This document shows, piece by piece, positions 8,518 through 16,864 of a stretch of 29,806 nt of DNA. The stretch spans positions 1-29,806 of the forward strand of contig CAYQOU010000050.1 of NCBI GenBank assembly GCA_964419255.1, read 5' to 3'. Each line of letters opens with the position of its first letter. Position 1 is the first letter of the stretch. The stretch is from CAZPHU01 sp964419255. Its GTDB lineage: Bacteria; Fibrobacterota; Chitinivibrionia; Chitinivibrionales; CAYFVL01. The position numbers were made by a program, and so were the translations under genes. A model generated the notes under the pieces. It did no database searches and was not told the origin of the DNA. It saw only the letters and a list, made by a program, of their open reading frames with translations.

Positions 8518-9531
8518 CTATGGTCGAATGGCGGCAGATTTCTCCTCACCGATAATAACCATCCCTGCCCTGTGCGTTTCGGTCTTTTCGGTAAACATGT
8601 TCATTTTTCGCCCCAGCAGATTATATCCTTCTGCCGAAAATCTTCTTTGCAATTGTTTTGGAGAATTAAACAACGAAATGACTGTCTTATGCTGCCGAGC
8701 CGCATCTCTGTGAGCAAAATGCTTTGCCCTGTACCTGACGTCGGTAGCCACATCATCGGGCGTCTCCCCACTATGGCCGGGCGAACCGGTCTCAGTCAGA
8801 CACAGAATCATATATCCGTCCTTTACCACAACATTATCCGGATCAAAATCAACCAGATTCTGGTCAAAAGTCCAATCCGCCTTCCCCCACCGGTTGTTAT
8901 CGAAACTATCGAAATCATCCTGCCAGGAAAAAGTAAAATCGCCTCCATCGTCTCCCTGACCCGGTGTGTACTCATAGTACTTGATCCAATTTATATACTG
9001 ATACAAAGGAAGAATCGCCGGATCAAACTCCCCTACCCAGGCAGGAACCGATGATATCCAGGTGTTAAATCGATATGATTGATCCTGATCCTGACAATCG
9101 ATCACCTGCTGCCCTGTCGAGCGGCGAACCTCCTCGCCATCGAAATACCAGGCGATGTATTCCGGCGTCCACTCGATTGCATAGGTATGAAAACTGCTGG
9201 TCAGGTCGGTGTCAAAGGAGTGTATTTCCTCGGAAGTTACCTTCTCGGCGGCATCGCCGGTTATGATATTCGACTGAAAAGCATCATTACTCCTTCCGAG
9301 CACCTCCATATCTATCTCCCGCCACGGTTCGGGAAGCCCCATCCAGCTGTCATCATAGTAGAGAAAGAACGTAGACAGCGTCCCGCTACCAGACGCCGCC
9401 ATCATCCGGAATTCGAATCGTCCGTATCGTACCTGTTCTGTCGAATAAAGCTCAGCACCCAGATAATCCTTTGCCCAGACAATAGAGCAGAAAGCGAGGA
9501 GTGCCGGGAGTATCTTTTTCCCCATTTTCAT
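8518..9531 (-). CDS. secreted circularly permuted GH16 beta-glucanase (lichenase type)
   Basis: 337 residues. A signal peptide (1-20, ending SIVWA) leads directly into GAELYS, the point where the Fibrobacter succinogenes 1,3-1,4-beta-glucanase also begins. The catalytic motif is REIDMEVLG (71-79) with nucleophile E72, D74 and acid/base E76. The usual N-terminal part of a GH16 jelly roll sits instead at the C-terminal end (about 199-246: FSWQDDFDSFDNNRWGKADW, then a MILCLT strand), after the linker YTPGQGDDGGDF. This is the natural circular permutation. The tail (296-327: YNLLGRKM, RAGMVIIGE) resembles a C-terminal sorting domain. Expected role: extracellular cleavage of mixed-linkage beta-glucan or lichenan. 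AAGGGG lies before ATG 9531. It is divergent from the double-HTH regulator, a likely local controller. Confidence 0.93.
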   Translation of the reverse strand: MKMGKKILPALLAFCSIVWAKDYLGAELYSTEQVRYGRFEFRMMAASGSGTLSTFFLYYDDSWMGLPEPWREIDMEVLGRSNDAFQSNIITGDAAEKVTSEEIHSFDTDLTSSFHTYAIEWTPEYIAWYFDGEEVRRSTGQQVIDCQDQDQSYRFNTWISSVPAWVGEFDPAILPLYQYINWIKYYEYTPGQGDDGGDFTFSWQDDFDSFDNNRWGKADWTFDQNLVDFDPDNVVVKDGYMILCLTETGSPGHSGETPDDVATDVRYRAKHFAHRDAARQHKTVISLFNSPKQLQRRFSAEGYNLLGRKMNMFTEKTETHRAGMVIIGEEKSAAIRP

Positions 9532-9580
9532 ACTTGTTTTCCCCTTCTCAAAATGGTGAAGTACACTTTCATTTCGGATT

Positions 9581-9652
9581 TATAATAAATATGCACCGTT
9601 TGGGCATCGAAGTATAGAAATTTTTCTTAATCTTTGTACCTATTGTTATAAT
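9581..9652 (+). promoter_or_regulatory. divergent promoter region between the GH16 gene and its neighbouring regulator
   Basis: The 141-bp gap holds two plus-strand TATAAT boxes, at 9581-9586 and 9647-9652. The second would start transcription near 9659, 14 nt before ATG 9673, but its -35 is poor. The minus strand offers TATTAT over 9583-9588 for the GH16 gene. No strong operator palindrome is evident; an imperfect one, TGAAGTACACTTTCA, spans 9557-9571. Confidence 0.35.
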
Positions 9653-9672
9653 GTTATATTTTAAATGGGTAT

Positions 9673-11199
9673 ATGAGAAGACCGAAATACGATACAGTAA
9701 TAGATTTCTGCATCAGGCTTCTGCATCAAGACCCGCGCCGTAAGCTTCCTCCCCTTCGTATCCTTGCCAAAGAGTGCGATGTTTCATTGAAAACTGCTCA
9801 TGATGCACTAACCAGCTTGAAGCAACGGGGAATCATCACCGCGCGATGGGGAGATGGCTACTACTCATCCGAACATCTGTCCTCGGTCCAACGGTACAGG
9901 GACTCCCGACACCGAAAGCATAAGATCGACGGTCTGATTGCACACATAAAAGCAGACCTGGATGATAATAAGTTTCCACGAGGTTCTATCCTTCCCGCCC
10001 TGAAAGTGCTTCAGGACCACTATCAAGTCAGTTATCCAACCATCAAAAAAGTGCTTGAGCGCCTGGTCTGCACCGGTGAGCTCAGACGTCACGGCAAGGG
10101 CTACCGTGTGCCCTACCGCATCTCCCCGAAACCATGGCGGCTGCGTCTGCTGATAATCACTGCCTCTGATAAGATGGGTAAGCTCAATATCCAGTCTGAG
10201 CAGGAACAGACGTTCTTCAGGATGATTTCTGCAGAAACAATGAATCGGAAACTGGACTGTTCGTTCGCCGGTCTCAATGAAGATGGCTTCTTTCCCGTGT
10301 TGATTGAGCCCGATACGGGTAGGGAAATAGTCTCCGACAGCTCTGAGGGGTTAATCGGCTATGTTGTTTTGGCCCGACACTTGAAAAACCTCGGTGGATG
10401 TCTCGAACTGCTGACCCCTAAACAACTGCCGATCGCGGTATGGGGTGATGAAGAAGAGATTTTCAGTCATCATAGAAAAAATTCCAGAGTCACCTTCTTT
10501 ACCATCGGGTATTCGGTGGATGCAGGGGTAAAAGTAGCCCGTCACCTGATCGGGCTGGGACACAAAAAAGTTGCTTACATCTCACCATTTCATCGAAGCC
10601 GGTGGTCACAATCCCGCCTGGAAGGACTGGAACGCGAATACAACCGATCAGGATTTGCAAACAGTGTGCGCCCCTTTGTCCTCAATGAGTTCAGTAACGA
10701 CTGGTCTTTTATGGATCTGATCTATCGGGACCGGCTCTCACACCATTTTTTGGATTGCTCGAAGCTGGAAGCGGCACTGCAGACAGAAACATCTGCAAAA
10801 ATATCTTCGGTCGATTTCGAATTAAAAAAAGCGCTTCGCGACAATCTGATTCTGGAAAAAAGCACGCACTTGTTAAGACAGGCATTATCAGACGATACGA
10901 TCACCGCCTGGGTATGCGCAAATGACCTGTGCGCACTCATTTACCTTGACTACTTGCGCAGCAATTCTATCTCGGTGCCCCGCGATATCTCTATCGTCGG
11001 ATACGATAATACCTTTGAGGCTTTACAGAAAGGGTTGACATCATTTGACTTCAACTGTAGCGGGATGGCCAATGCTATTCTGGATCACATCCTGGCGCCC
11101 GTGAATCGAAAAGGCAGAGAAGATACCATACAAATGCCTGGAGAGATTATAAGCAGGCTGACAACCGATACAATCCGAAAGAAAAGAAGAGATTGGTAA
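9673..11199 (+). CDS. transcriptional regulator: two GntR-type winged helices plus LacI/XylR-type sensor domain
   Basis: 508 residues. A first GntR-like winged helix (about 5-66) has KLPPLRILAKECDVSLKTAH and ARWGDGYY; a second (84-148) has ILPALKVLQDHYQVSYPTIK and LRRHGKGYRV. Residues 155-500 resemble a periplasmic-binding-protein-like sensor of the LacI class: ARHLIGLGHKKVAYIS, RLEGLEREY, WVCANDLCAL, ISIVGYDNTFEALQKGLTSF. Single GntR-HTH fused to this sensor is known from AraR; two HTHs in tandem is unusual. It is a clear paralogue of the protein at 21804-23324. The ligand is probably a sugar or oligosaccharide. Being divergent from the GH16 glucanase, it likely controls that gene and itself. 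A tRNA gene on the other strand ends three bases after its stop codon. Confidence 0.9.
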   Translation: MRRPKYDTVIDFCIRLLHQDPRRKLPPLRILAKECDVSLKTAHDALTSLKQRGIITARWGDGYYSSEHLSSVQRYRDSRHRKHKIDGLIAHIKADLDDNKFPRGSILPALKVLQDHYQVSYPTIKKVLERLVCTGELRRHGKGYRVPYRISPKPWRLRLLIITASDKMGKLNIQSEQEQTFFRMISAETMNRKLDCSFAGLNEDGFFPVLIEPDTGREIVSDSSEGLIGYVVLARHLKNLGGCLELLTPKQLPIAVWGDEEEIFSHHRKNSRVTFFTIGYSVDAGVKVARHLIGLGHKKVAYISPFHRSRWSQSRLEGLEREYNRSGFANSVRPFVLNEFSNDWSFMDLIYRDRLSHHFLDCSKLEAALQTETSAKISSVDFELKKALRDNLILEKSTHLLRQALSDDTITAWVCANDLCALIYLDYLRSNSISVPRDISIVGYDNTFEALQKGLTSFDFNCSGMANAILDHILAPVNRKGREDTIQMPGEIISRLTTDTIRKKRRDW

Positions 11200-11201
11200 G
11201 A

Positions 11202-11278
11202 TGGTCGGGGCGACTGGATTTGAACCAGCGACCACTTGAACCCCATTCAAGTACGCTACCAGGCTGCGCTACGCCCCG
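11202..11278 (-). tRNA. tRNA-Pro (anticodon GGG)
   Basis: 77 nt on the minus strand including an encoded CCA. The acceptor stem is a perfect CGGGGCG/CGCCCCG; the D arm is GCGCAGCCTGGTAGCGT; the anticodon stem is CTTGA/TCAAG with loop ATGGGGT, giving anticodon GGG at 11244-11242; the T arm is GCTGG-TTCAAAT-CCAGT. The 3' end lies directly against the stop codon of the regulator gene on the opposite strand. A plausible promoter upstream is TGGATA (11318-11313) and TATATT (11295-11290), 17 bases apart. Confidence 0.96.
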
Positions 11279-11519
11279 ATCAAGTTTCTAATATAATATT
11301 CGCTTCAATTCATATCCAGCCATGTATTACCTGAATTTAGCTGTTCTCTCGCAGCGATCAGCAAAAATCTGCCGGGGGACACAGGATCTTCAGCAATCCT
11401 GGAAAGTCTCTCTGGAGAATAATCCTTACGGGTGCATGGTTGCATCACCCCTTCTACCGTCAAGAATTGATCAACTCAACCCCCCCCGCAGGGTTCGATT
11501 CAGGTAGCAAATACTTTTT

Positions 11520-12845
11520 CTACACTCCGTCTCTTACAAAACCGCTCATTGCCTGCTCGCGAAAGATGGCGAGCTGTTCGATGAAAGGGGGCAGCGGCAC
11601 CTCTCGGGCCGCCACATCCATCCGAGCGGCCAAAGCCGCGCAGCAGCCGGCAGCCTCCCCCGTGGCAACCGCATCACCGGTGACCCGGTAGCTGGTATGA
11701 GCAAGGTAGTCGCCGCTTATGCACCGTCCCGCCAGAAGAAGATTATCTTTATCCCGGGCAATAAGCGCCCTGAGCGGAATATCGTATGGATGCGTTGGTT
11801 GATTTTCGACAGCGCTGATCGTTTTTTCTTTCTGTTGAGGGTAGGCTGCGTGAATGTCTATACCATAGTTTACCCGACACACGGCATCTTCGTGGGTAGC
11901 TCCTTTAAGAAGATCCTGCTCGGTTATCGTATACAGACCATGAATTCGGCGGGCCTCGCGAATGCCGATCTGGTCGGCAGTGGCAACGATGTGCACATCG
12001 GACCAGATCCCGCCACTGGATTTGAGCATATCGATAACATGGTGCAGCTCGTTTCGGGCATGCATGGTGGCACTGGTAATCCCCTCCACATCATTGTACC
12101 GCGCCCCACTTTCCTTGTTTGCCATCAAAGCAAACAGTGATGGACGAATACGGTAGAGCGTGGGACGTTCGTAGGAGGGATTTCCACCGACTCTGTTCAT
12201 CTCATTAAGCAGTCTTTTTTTAGCCTCCCGGTCAGCCCCACCGACAAATTGAGCGATCTGATCCTCACCAACGCCCGAAAGAAGCGCTATCAGGCTCATC
12301 GGCTGTGTCTCGCCCGTGTTGGGCTGACCGACATCAAAGCCACAGCCGCTTAAGGCGGCAAGGTCCCCGTCACCGGTCGCATCGACAAACAGCTTACCGG
12401 CCAGCGCCTGGCGCCCGGCCTTACTCTCGGTTATGACATGGCTGATCCGCCGTGCTCCTTCTCCGGCAAAAGAGACAACTGTGCTGTACAGCCGAACATG
12501 TATGCCCGCATTAGAAAGAAGCTTTTCTAAAATCAGCTTCATGGTTTCGGCATCATAAGAAAAATCCCGTGCGCCGAAAGGATTATACACATGACGCTGC
12601 TCCAGACCCCGAATAATGATCTCAAGCACCCCCGGTTTATTGGCCGCATCGATTACCCAGGACAGCAACCCCGCCGTCCACACCCCACCCAGACAACCGT
12701 TTTTCTCGACGAGTGCCGTTTTGGCCCCACTCCATGCCGCAGAAAGAGCCGCGCCAATCCCCGCAGGTCCGCCCCCACATACGACCACATCAAACTCTCC
12801 CACTACTTCTGTTTTCCGCACGCGCTCGATTATGTGTTGATTCAT
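11520..12845 (-). CDS. FAD-dependent oxidoreductase (FAD_oxidored family)
   Basis: 441 residues from ATG 12845, preceded by GGGGG at a suitable distance; an upstream in-frame TTG (12863) would add six residues but looks weaker. The N-terminal Rossmann fold is DVVVCGGGPAGIGAALSAAW with ALVEKNGCLGG, including the acidic residue that holds the ribose. A second FAD motif LFVDATGDGDLAALSGCGFD sits mid-protein, and DNLLLAGRCISGDYLAHTSY near the end contacts the cofactor. This matches the FAD_oxidored class, whose members are often found beside carbohydrate genes and sometimes mislabelled xanthan lyase. No signal peptide, so cytosolic. The substrate cannot be told from sequence. It is divergent from the secreted deacetylase and upstream of tRNA-Pro on the same strand. 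Confidence 0.88.
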   Translation of the reverse strand: MNQHIIERVRKTEVVGEFDVVVCGGGPAGIGAALSAAWSGAKTALVEKNGCLGGVWTAGLLSWVIDAANKPGVLEIIIRGLEQRHVYNPFGARDFSYDAETMKLILEKLLSNAGIHVRLYSTVVSFAGEGARRISHVITESKAGRQALAGKLFVDATGDGDLAALSGCGFDVGQPNTGETQPMSLIALLSGVGEDQIAQFVGGADREAKKRLLNEMNRVGGNPSYERPTLYRIRPSLFALMANKESGARYNDVEGITSATMHARNELHHVIDMLKSSGGIWSDVHIVATADQIGIREARRIHGLYTITEQDLLKGATHEDAVCRVNYGIDIHAAYPQQKEKTISAVENQPTHPYDIPLRALIARDKDNLLLAGRCISGDYLAHTSYRVTGDAVATGEAAGCCAALAARMDVAAREVPLPPFIEQLAIFREQAMSGFVRDGV

Positions 12846-13242
12846 GGATAGGCCCCCAATCAAGTAATACTAAAATCCTCTCATCGTAGTCATCGCGTCT
12901 GTCGCATAACCCGCACGCACTCAATTAACGATTAAATTCCATTAGTTTCATCCTTTATAACCACAATGCAGCGAAAACCATACCCCCAAGTAGGCAGAGC
13001 CGGAAAATTCAGGATCCAAAGTCAAGGAATTAAGAAACTAATGGCACTTAGACAAATAAAACGCGAAGAAAAGTGCTTTTTGGAACACAGAACCTGACCG
13101 CGCTCATGCGCATTTGGGTGATAAACAACCAAACTCCTTGATATGGGAATGAAAATTGAATACATTTTCTTTGTCTTTCCTGGCTCAGACCCCAGACTGC
13201 CGTTTACCGCTTAATTATCACCCCCCCACAACAGAGGCTTTC
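12846..13242. other. 397-bp divergent intergenic region
   Basis: It contains a plausible plus-strand promoter (13138-13166) for the deacetylase-like gene and an 11-bp inverted repeat pair, CCATTAGTTTC (12939-12949) and GAAACTAATGG (13034-13044), 84 bases apart. The spacing would suit looping between two operator halves, but no regulator can be assigned. The frame of the deacetylase is open back to 13156, but this part does not look coding. Confidence 0.45.
13138..13166 (+). promoter_or_regulatory. candidate promoter of the deacetylase-like gene
   Basis: TTGATA (13138-13143) and TACATT (13161-13166) are 17 bases apart, matching sigma70 boxes at five and four of six positions. The predicted start near 13173 gives a leader of about 70 nt before ATG 13243. 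Confidence 0.4.
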
Positions 13243-15294
13243 ATGAAGCAGACTCTCCTCTTAAGCGCTCTCTTTTTTTTGACTATACAGCAGCTTCCTT
13301 CTGCCAATCAGCGCTCGGTCGCAATCCTTACACCTTCAAACGAACAGACCGCAGACATTCACTCAGCCCGACAGGCCCTGGATGTAGCCGGTGTACCCTA
13401 CTCAATCTGCCAATCTGTCAAAGAGGCGGCAGAGTATGCGATCGTTCTGTGCGCCCCCAGACTCGATGCCAGCCTTCTTACCTCGCAGCAATGCGAATCA
13501 GTAAAGAATTATGTTGAAAATGGCGGCGTTTTCATTGGCACCTACATCCGTGAATCCGAACTTTACGACCTGTTTGGGATCACCAATTCTGTCCGCAGTA
13601 CCTCAAAGTATGAAATAACCTGGAACTCTTCGGCTAACCGCAGAGAGCTTCAGTGGATCGACCATCCCAATGAAAGGACTATTCGCCTGGCCGGCCCCTC
13701 TCAAAATCGTTCCGTGGGTACCATAGCCTACGAGATCGAATCGGATGTCGAGGTGCTGGCCGGCTATGAAGACGGGTCTCCCGCCGTTATCTCCCGGGCG
13801 TACGGCCGGGGACAGGTTTACGGCCTGGGCTATAATCTTTTTTCCGTAATCGCCAAGAACCTGACCAATAACGACTACATGGCAGAGCTTGACTATTCCA
13901 ACATCTTCGAACCCACCACCGATGTGGTGATGCTTTTTTTCAGAGGCGTATATCAGAAACATATTGCCGTGCCGGTCTGGAAACATACCTGTCCGGGCAC
14001 CGGCAGCTCCGCCCTCATGATAACCCATGATGTAGACAGTAAAACCGGAGTTGATACGATGGGTTACTTCACCCGCATGGAAAACCAGAGAGGAATACAG
14101 ACTCATTATTTTGTGACCACCCACTACAATTCCGATGGTCGCATGGGCGTTTACTACGATGAAAACACCGTGGACACCTTACAAGCTGCACTCGATCTTA
14201 ACCACCATATCGGCAGCCACTCTGTTGCCCATGCTCCCGACATGTACAAATCCAGCTTTCCCATCGGAGAGCCGGGAAACAGCAGAGAAAATTACTCCCC
14301 CATGTGCCCCGTTGATCATACAACGGGAGGTTCTCTGTACGGTGAGACCGAAGTCTCGAAGGATCTCCTCGAAGCTGATCTGGGTATACGGGTAAAATCT
14401 TTTCGAGCCGGCCATCTCTGCTATCATGAAGCTCTTGCCGATGTGCTCGATGATGTAGGTTACCTGTATAACAGTACGGCAAGTGCTGCGGATGTTCTAA
14501 CCAATTTTCCTTTTTATGCAAAAGAAAACAAATCCTCCGATGGCCGCATCCTGCCACTGATCGAAATACCGATGACCATTTCGGATGTTATCACCGGCGG
14601 TTCTTTCGACCAGTCAAACTATCGGCAGCGAGTAGCTCTGTGGGAAGAGGTGACGCTAAACAATGATGCAAATGGAGCCCCCACAGTGCTTCTGCTCCAC
14701 CCAAATAGACGCCTGAAAGTAACTGCCCAGGAGATGTTTCTGGATAGATTACCATCCTCGATATCCATTGTCCCCATCGACGATTTCGGTGCATTCTGGG
14801 AAAACAGAATCCGACTTCGATACCACACTGATTACGACGGATCACAAATGATTGTCAGAATGTATAATGCCGATGAACTGGATGTCATAACTCTTTCTTT
14901 TGTCATAGACCGGTTACCACAGAATGTGGTGGTAAAAGTCATAGATGAAAATAATACGGACTACAGGCTTGAGACCGTAACCAGAAACGACAAAACTTAT
15001 GTCGAGATAACCGGTGAGTCTGCTGTAGCTAAGCCGTATAGATCTGCCCGTTTGACAGATTCAAGTCCCGTATATTTTGCGTCGGATTTAAGCTTGACTA
15101 CCCGTGCAGGCCGGCCATCCTCATTCGCCTATCGTATATTCGACATTAAAGGTTCGCTTGTCCATGAAACAACAGGATTTGCCCCGTCTGGAAACATATC
15201 CTGCCCTGCCCCGAATCTTGCGAATGGGATGTACATGGTTCGATTTACAGTGAATGATTCGCACGTAAACAGAAAACTGTGGAATTTACGTTAG
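13243..15294 (+). CDS. secreted polysaccharide deacetylase-like (NodB/CE4) protein with sorting-like C-terminus
   Basis: 683 residues from ATG 13243, chosen because AGAGG sits five bases upstream and a signal peptide follows at once (MKQTLLLSALFFLTIQQLPSA). Residues about 25-230 look like a glutamine-amidotransferase-like flavodoxin fold (VAILTPS, YVENGGVFIGTY, YGRGQVYGLGYNLF). The NodB part (about 260-540) has ALMITHDVDS for the metal Asp pair, HHIGSHSVAH for the two metal His, and KSFRAGHLCYHEALADVLDD. A beta-rich stretch follows, and the last 75 residues (FDIKGSLVHE, NGMYMVRFTV, NRKLWNLR) resemble a type IX or Fibrobacter-type sorting domain. Expected role: removal of acyl groups from an extracellular polysaccharide. 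It converges on the exopolysaccharide operon, whose polymer is one possible substrate. Confidence 0.85.
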   Translation: MKQTLLLSALFFLTIQQLPSANQRSVAILTPSNEQTADIHSARQALDVAGVPYSICQSVKEAAEYAIVLCAPRLDASLLTSQQCESVKNYVENGGVFIGTYIRESELYDLFGITNSVRSTSKYEITWNSSANRRELQWIDHPNERTIRLAGPSQNRSVGTIAYEIESDVEVLAGYEDGSPAVISRAYGRGQVYGLGYNLFSVIAKNLTNNDYMAELDYSNIFEPTTDVVMLFFRGVYQKHIAVPVWKHTCPGTGSSALMITHDVDSKTGVDTMGYFTRMENQRGIQTHYFVTTHYNSDGRMGVYYDENTVDTLQAALDLNHHIGSHSVAHAPDMYKSSFPIGEPGNSRENYSPMCPVDHTTGGSLYGETEVSKDLLEADLGIRVKSFRAGHLCYHEALADVLDDVGYLYNSTASAADVLTNFPFYAKENKSSDGRILPLIEIPMTISDVITGGSFDQSNYRQRVALWEEVTLNNDANGAPTVLLLHPNRRLKVTAQEMFLDRLPSSISIVPIDDFGAFWENRIRLRYHTDYDGSQMIVRMYNADELDVITLSFVIDRLPQNVVVKVIDENNTDYRLETVTRNDKTYVEITGESAVAKPYRSARLTDSSPVYFASDLSLTTRAGRPSSFAYRIFDIKGSLVHETTGFAPSGNISCPAPNLANGMYMVRFTVNDSHVNRKLWNLR

Positions 15295-15395
15295 AAACAA
15301 AACGACAAACTCGGGTTTGTCAAAGGCTGAGGATCAAGGAATTAGGATACAGGTTCACATTGACATATAATATGGCAAGAAGCGCTTTTCCCCTC

Positions 15396-15432
15396 TCCTC
15401 CCGTCCGGCAGAAGCGAGACGGGACGGGAGGA
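15396..15432. repeat. 11-bp GC-rich inverted repeat between convergent genes
   Basis: TCCTCCCGTCC (15396-15406) and GGACGGGAGGA (15422-15432) are perfect complements with a 15-base loop. It sits between the convergent deacetylase and GT2 genes, where a bidirectional terminator is expected, but neither side carries a T-run. It may act as an mRNA-stabilising or factor-assisted termination hairpin, or be a dispersed repeat. Confidence 0.5.
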
Positions 15433-15547
15433 CGGGATATGGGGTAGAGTTCTCGTATAAAGGATGTGCTTTTTGGGAAGGAGCCAGACAGGCCTTCTTT
15501 AACTAAATTGACGACAATGATAACATGCTCTGGAATGTGTGGTAAAT

Positions 15548-16864
15548 TCATTGTTCCTCTTGTAACACTTTTCTGGATACTTTCCATGGATTCCAGGGAT
15601 CGCGGTATGATGATTTGAAGAAAAATTCGGAGAGATGAGCAAAGATTGTTACAAAGCGAAGATACAATCCGCTGTATGGGGACATAGCAGGAATATATAT
15701 CCATAGACTGGCATCATGCCTCCGAATAGCTTTGTTGGGAGCCAAACATAAAATGACAAGCATCTGAATGCCGCCAAGTAGTGTGTATAAAAAGAGATTA
15801 ACAAACAGAATCGTCACCACTCTGTTTCCATATCGTGAAATGATGAAAATGGTGTAAATAAACCAGTTAATATTCAGGATCAATCCGAACAGCAAATTAT
15901 CCAACAAAAAGAAACAATTTGGCCATCTGAAATTATCATACGGAAAAAGCATATCGATATGTTTTCTCAACCTGAAACGAATGAGCGACCGGCTCCATCT
16001 AAACCTCTGCCGCGCAAGCGCTTTGAAGCTCACCGGGGTATTGGTGAAACATACAGCATCGGGGGCAAATACCACACGGTATCCCAGTTTTCTTATTTTC
16101 ACAGTGATATCACCATCCAGACCGGGGCCCACATCCCATCCGCCGAGTTCTCTTAAGATATCCGTTTTGAATGCACCAAAAGCTCCCGATATGATGCGAA
16201 GGATTCCAAACTGAGAGGCGACTCTTCTTCCGATAGAAATTGTCTTTGCATATTCCAATGCCTGCAGACTTGACGCTAGGCTTTCCTCAGCATTAGCCAC
16301 ACGTATGTCGCCTCCAACGGCGCCCACGCGTTTGTCCATATAAAAAGGTATAAGCATCTCTTCCAACGCTCTGCTATCGAGATTCGAGTCGGCATCTATA
16401 TGGATGATATATGCCCCCCGTGCATACCGCAGGGCCAGATTCGCTGCAGATGCCTTGCCCCCGCGCACCGCAACACTGAAAAAGCGGCTGATCTCACCTT
16501 TTTTCAAGGCATTCCTGCAGATCCCTGCCGTATCATCTTTTGATCCGTCATCTACAATAATAGTTTCTATGTTTTTATAGGTTTGCTTACGCAGGGTTTG
16601 GGTTAGTTTCGGAATATGTTTCCCTTCGTTTTTGCCGGGCACAATAACCGACACTAATGGATTGTCGTAAAAAAGATGCTTCCGAGCTTTCCGCTTTTGT
16701 GTTTTTCTTTCCGAATATTTTAAAAGGTAGATAATTACCATAACAAGGGAAAGTAAAAAATACCTGCCGAAATCAAAAATAATGAAATACCAGTATGTCG
16801 AAAAAAATTTCTCTATTGTAAGTGACTCTAAATATATAAGCACGGTTTCATATATCGCATGCAT
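15548..16864 (-). CDS. processive family-2 glycosyltransferase (exopolysaccharide synthase, PgaC/IcaA-like)
   Basis: 438 residues from ATG 16864, with AGGA seven bases upstream; an in-frame TTG at 16882 has no such support. Membrane helices lie at about 22-48, then a cytosolic GT-A domain: VSVIVPGKNEG (71-81), IIVDDGSKDDT (102-112), DxD motif HIDADS (155-160), GLDGDITVKI with catalytic Asp (248-257), and Q286RFRW290. The Q..RW motif marks processive polymerases such as cellulose, hyaluronan and poly-N-acetylglucosamine synthases. Further helices follow (about 317-375 and 387-415). The best fit is a PgaC/IcaA-type inner-membrane synthase; the sugar is not determined by sequence. It is the last gene of the operon and overlaps the TackOD1 gene by 17 bases, suggesting translational coupling. 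Confidence 0.92.
   Translation of the reverse strand: MHAIYETVLIYLESLTIEKFFSTYWYFIIFDFGRYFLLSLVMVIIYLLKYSERKTQKRKARKHLFYDNPLVSVIVPGKNEGKHIPKLTQTLRKQTYKNIETIIVDDGSKDDTAGICRNALKKGEISRFFSVAVRGGKASAANLALRYARGAYIIHIDADSNLDSRALEEMLIPFYMDKRVGAVGGDIRVANAEESLASSLQALEYAKTISIGRRVASQFGILRIISGAFGAFKTDILRELGGWDVGPGLDGDITVKIRKLGYRVVFAPDAVCFTNTPVSFKALARQRFRWSRSLIRFRLRKHIDMLFPYDNFRWPNCFFLLDNLLFGLILNINWFIYTIFIISRYGNRVVTILFVNLFLYTLLGGIQMLVILCLAPNKAIRRHDASLWIYIPAMSPYSGLYLRFVTIFAHLSEFFFKSSYRDPWNPWKVSRKVLQEEQ

Noticed and set aside
8328..8555. Small plus-strand gene of 75 codons after the 301-residue protein
   Set aside because: No Shine-Dalgarno, odd composition, and it runs into the 3' end of the GH16 gene on the other strand. 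The 264-bp gap otherwise shows nothing I can support.
11492..11501. tRNA T-loop-like word GGTTCGATTC beside tRNA-Pro
   Set aside because: The flanking bases do not form a T stem or any other arm, so neither a second tRNA nor an integration remnant is supported.
12846..12863. TTG start of the FAD-dependent oxidoreductase at 12863
   Set aside because: ATG 12845 has a purine-rich GGGGG at proper spacing, and the extra six residues add nothing to the fold.
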